From positions 1 to 5,093 of the forward strand of contig JACRCA010000166.1 in NCBI GenBank assembly GCA_016234425.1: a stretch of 5,093 nt of DNA, read 5' to 3'. This stretch comes from Deltaproteobacteria bacterium. GTDB taxonomy: Bacteria; Desulfobacterota; SM23-61. The translations under genes and the position numbers were made by a program. Each line of letters begins with the position of its first letter. The stretch's first letter is position 1. A model generated the notes under the pieces. That model was not told the DNA's origin. It saw nothing but the letters and a program-made list of their open reading frames with translations, and did no database searches. Below, piece by piece: positions 2,826 to 5,093 of the stretch.

Positions 2826-5093
2826 TCAGGTGGTCAATCGGCGGTAGATTTTGGGCAATTCGCGGGGAAGGGCAGCTGTCTCTTCGATGACCAGGTACCG
2901 AGAAGGGGGGCACATTTTGCGAAGGTAATCATGTCCGGCACGGTCCACTGTAATACAGAAGGTATGTATATTCTTGCGCCCGGCTTCCTCCAGGGCCATC
3001 ATTGTATCCTGGAGAGCGTACTCCTTGCCCGAACGATCTTCCCCATAATCGTAATCCTGGGGATAGCCGTCGCTGATCAGAATCAGGTTTTTAATCTTGG
3101 GTTCACGGCCGGCAATTTTCTGCACTGCGTGGCGGATGGCCGGCCCCATGCGGGTCGAGCGTTGAGGGTTGATCTTCTCGACTCGCCCCTTCACTTCCTC
3201 TCCATACTCCTCGGAAAAATCCTTAATGGGATAAAAATCAACTTCTTTCCGCCCGTAGCCGGAAAACCCGAAAATGGCGTATTCGTCGCCAATCTCTTCC
3301 AAGGCCTCAGCCATGACAACCAGCGCCTCTTTTTCGATGTCGATGACTTTCTTCTCCTCTCTACCTTTTTCATTCACCCTTTCATCCGTGGAGGCGCTCA
3401 TGTCCAGCAGGAAGAGGGTGGAAAAATCTCGTTCTTTTCGGTTTTTCTCGATGTAGATTTTTTCCGACGGGGAGTGGCCAGCCCGGCGATCGACGGAAGC
3501 TTCGATGGCCGCGTTCAGGTCGATCTCTTCCCCTCTTTCCAGGTGGGGAATTTTTTTGAAGCGTTCGGGCTTGAGCATCTGGAATTGTTTGCGCACTTCC
3601 GCCACCAGGTCGGCATAGGACTCCAGGATTTTACCGACGAATTCCGCAGAACCCGCTTCCATATTTTTCTCTTTCAAGCAGCACCACTTCACCCGGTAGT
3701 CATGGATCCGGTAATCCCACTCATCATAATAGTAAATTCTCTCGCCCGTCTCATCCCCTACCTCGGAGAGGAGAGAAGCCATTTCTGCCTGCAGCTCTCG
3801 TTTGGCCCTGGCAACCGCTTCTCGGGTTGGGGAGGAAAGCTTTTTCAAATTCTCCAAGTCGGTAAGGAAGAGGCCTTGAAAACCACTCTGGCCATTGCTC
3901 TCCAAGGTTTGGACCTCGAGATCCAGCCCCTTTTCCAGAAGCTCTCTCAGAGCTTCCGGCGAAAGGGGAAAACCTATTTCCATTTGTTTCAGCAGGCTCT
4001 GGATCTCGCGCAGACGCATCTTTTTTTGCACGAGCTCAGGACGAAGCTGACCCCAGTGCGGCAGGGGAACCGGCCTGTTGTAAGGCTCCTCTCCTTTACT
4101 TACCCGGGGGACGAAGTCTATGCCCTGAGCTTCCCAAAGAGGTCTGGTCAAGGCCGAGAAAATTTCTGAGCCAGGCTCGGATGGAAGCTTTCCCAGACGA
4201 GTATTCGGCAGTGCACTCAGCCAGCGATAGAGGATGAGCGTAGCGCGAGCAGAATCGTTTACGGTGGCTCCTCTCTGCAAGAGGGGGGCCATGAGCGAAG
4301 TGAGATCTTCCAGATAAAGATGGATAGGCCAAGGTAGGTTACTTGGCTCTTCTCCGAAAACATAGATTCTCAAAACGGATTCCAGGATGGCTTCTTGCAG
4401 AGGAAGAGAACCTACCGTAGGACGCCGCTCCAAGGCCATCTGGAGAAAAAGATCCATTTCTTTCTTTAAACCCCGGTATTCTCTCCGCAGGCAATGATCC
4501 ACCCGGGCCCCTTCGAGGATTTGGAAGAGGTCTTTGGCCAAGTTTTTTTTGGGGAAAAGCTGGAAAAATGCTTCCAGAGGAGCAATAGGTTTCCCTTTAT
4601 CTGAAATCCCTTGCAAGCATGCTTGGAAAAGCTCTGGGGGGAAAAGATCATGGACAGAGGAAAGCTTGAAGGCGAAGGTTCCGAACTCTACATACCCTGC
4701 CTGGTGCGCTGTGGTTAGCTTAAACGCCAAAAAGTTCAGGGCGGGAGAAGAAAAATCTCCAGAAACCTCGGGCAGGAAGATGGTCTCTCCATCTGTGCAA
4801 GGCAAGGGGCCGAAGGGGTGCTGAAATCCACCTTGGAACTCTGACAAAGGCCGCAAACTCAGATTTCCTCCTGTGAGAGCCTGGGCAAACAACTTCAGGG
4901 GACGGGCAACTTCTTCGAGGAAAATAGCCGAACTCTTTTCCTGAAACCGGTCCTGGGAATGTTTAGATTCCAGACCGTAGTAGGCCATAGCTGCGGGCAG
5001 GCTCTTTCGGACCAGAGATAATCCTTGTTCAAACCACAAAGGAAACTTTTCCCAGGGCACTTCCTTCCGAATTCGTGGTAAGTTCAGAAAATA
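2826..5093 (-). CDS. VWA-domain protein, NorD/CbbO-like, 5' end beyond window
   Basis: The frame is open for 755 codons from the right edge to TGA 2828-2826. The first start-like codon inside is GTG 5060-5058, but its purine-rich GGAAGGAA abuts it with no spacing and open codons continue upstream, so the true start is probably outside. Counted from that GTG, 119-205 contain AGYVEFGTF and FQILEGARVDHCLRREYRG, and 443-464 hold YYYDEWDYRIHDYRVKWCC; both are signatures of the NorD/CbbO group. The C-terminal VWA domain (about 546-744) has an intact metal-ion-dependent adhesion site: DMSAS (D553, S555, S557), T636 in STRMG, and D664 in ISDG. There is no signal peptide or membrane segment in the visible part, so it is presumably cytoplasmic. 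Characterised relatives partner with MoxR-class AAA+ ATPases: NorQ-NorD for nitric oxide reductase maturation and CbbQ-CbbO for Rubisco activation. A MoxR-type gene is expected upstream, outside the window. The client enzyme cannot be told from here. Confidence 0.9.
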   Translation of the reverse strand, partial: YFLNLPRIRKEVPWEKFPLWFEQGLSLVRKSLPAAMAYYGLESKHSQDRFQEKSSAIFLEEVARPLKLFAQALTGGNLSLRPLSEFQGGFQHPFGPLPCTDGETIFLPEVSGDFSSPALNFLAFKLTTAHQAGYVEFGTFAFKLSSVHDLFPPELFQACLQGISDKGKPIAPLEAFFQLFPKKNLAKDLFQILEGARVDHCLRREYRGLKKEMDLFLQMALERRPTVGSLPLQEAILESVLRIYVFGEEPSNLPWPIHLYLEDLTSLMAPLLQRGATVNDSARATLILYRWLSALPNTRLGKLPSEPGSEIFSALTRPLWEAQGIDFVPRVSKGEEPYNRPVPLPHWGQLRPELVQKKMRLREIQSLLKQMEIGFPLSPEALRELLEKGLDLEVQTLESNGQSGFQGLFLTDLENLKKLSSPTREAVARAKRELQAEMASLLSEVGDETGERIYYYDEWDYRIHDYRVKWCCLKEKNMEAGSAEFVGKILESYADLVAEVRKQFQMLKPERFKKIPHLERGEEIDLNAAIEASVDRRAGHSPSEKIYIEKNRKERDFSTLFLLDMSASTDERVNEKGREEKKVIDIEKEALVVMAEALEEIGDEYAIFGFSGYGRKEVDFYPIKDFSEEYGEEVKGRVEKINPQRSTRMGPAIRHAVQKIAGREPKIKNLILISDGYPQDYDYGEDRSGKEYALQDTMMALEEAGRKNIHTFCITVDRAGHDYLRKMCPPSRYLVIEETAALPRELPKIYRRLTT

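Noticed and set aside
2717..2890. 57-codon plus-strand frame with a hydrophobic stretch behind the 2618-2645 promoter-like sequence
   Set aside because: The ribosome site is weak, the hydrophobic residues come partly from the CTCTGCG repeat, and it runs antisense into the VWA coding end.
2811..4169. A 452-codon plus-strand open frame opposite the VWA gene
   Set aside because: It is antisense to a protein with clear NorD/CbbO and MIDAS motifs. Its product is low-complexity (rich in F, L, H, G) without recognisable domains, and there is no proper ribosome site. Such long shadows arise from codon bias.

Overview
This 5.1 kb stretch of bacterial chromosome has moderate GC content. It carries four protein genes, one of them cut by the right edge, and an unusually structured 650-base intergenic region. 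Gene content suggests an anaerobic or syntrophic Desulfobacterota-type (deltaproteobacterial) organism: a periplasmic FkpA/Mip-like FKBP, a short HicB of a type I associate with that group, a NorD/CbbO-like VWA protein, and intergenic repeats of the CGCAGAG kind. This is an impression from gene style, not a proven assignment.

Layout. Positions 1-183 are non-coding and end in a plausible sigma70 promoter and a strong Shine-Dalgarno. Positions 184-1089 (+) encode a beta-hydroxyacid dehydrogenase of the 3-hydroxyisobutyrate dehydrogenase / tartronate semialdehyde reductase family. It converges, with a 24-base gap, on an exported FKBP-type peptidyl-prolyl isomerase (1114-1818, -). Upstream of the isomerase on the same strand is a short HicB-family antitoxin gene (1905-2177, -). 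Between the two lies what looks like the first 13 codons of a dead hicA toxin gene, fused to the isomerase leader. HicB therefore appears to be an orphan antitoxin whose toxin was deleted.

Positions 2178-2825 hold no convincing gene but several structures. There is a tandem 40-base repeat carrying TATA-like boxes and a GAAC-N2-GTTC dyad upstream of hicB. A strong rho-independent terminator lies on the minus strand, preceded by a 4-codon ORF with an ideal ribosome site and an alternative hairpin. A plus-strand promoter-like sequence points away from hicB. A 140-base MITE-like element with perfect 10-base inverted ends contains three 9-base CTCTGCG-type units and stops 8 bases from the next gene.

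Positions 2826-5093 (-) encode most of a large cytoplasmic VWA protein of the NorD/CbbO class, open at the window edge. Such proteins usually work with a MoxR/CbbQ/NorQ AAA+ ATPase that matures or activates a metalloenzyme; the partner would be expected just beyond the right edge.

The four genes do not form an obvious common pathway. The window looks like a junction between housekeeping or metabolic genes and an eroded accessory segment (toxin-antitoxin remnant, repeats, possible IS end). I see no CRISPR array, tRNA, rRNA or intact transposase.
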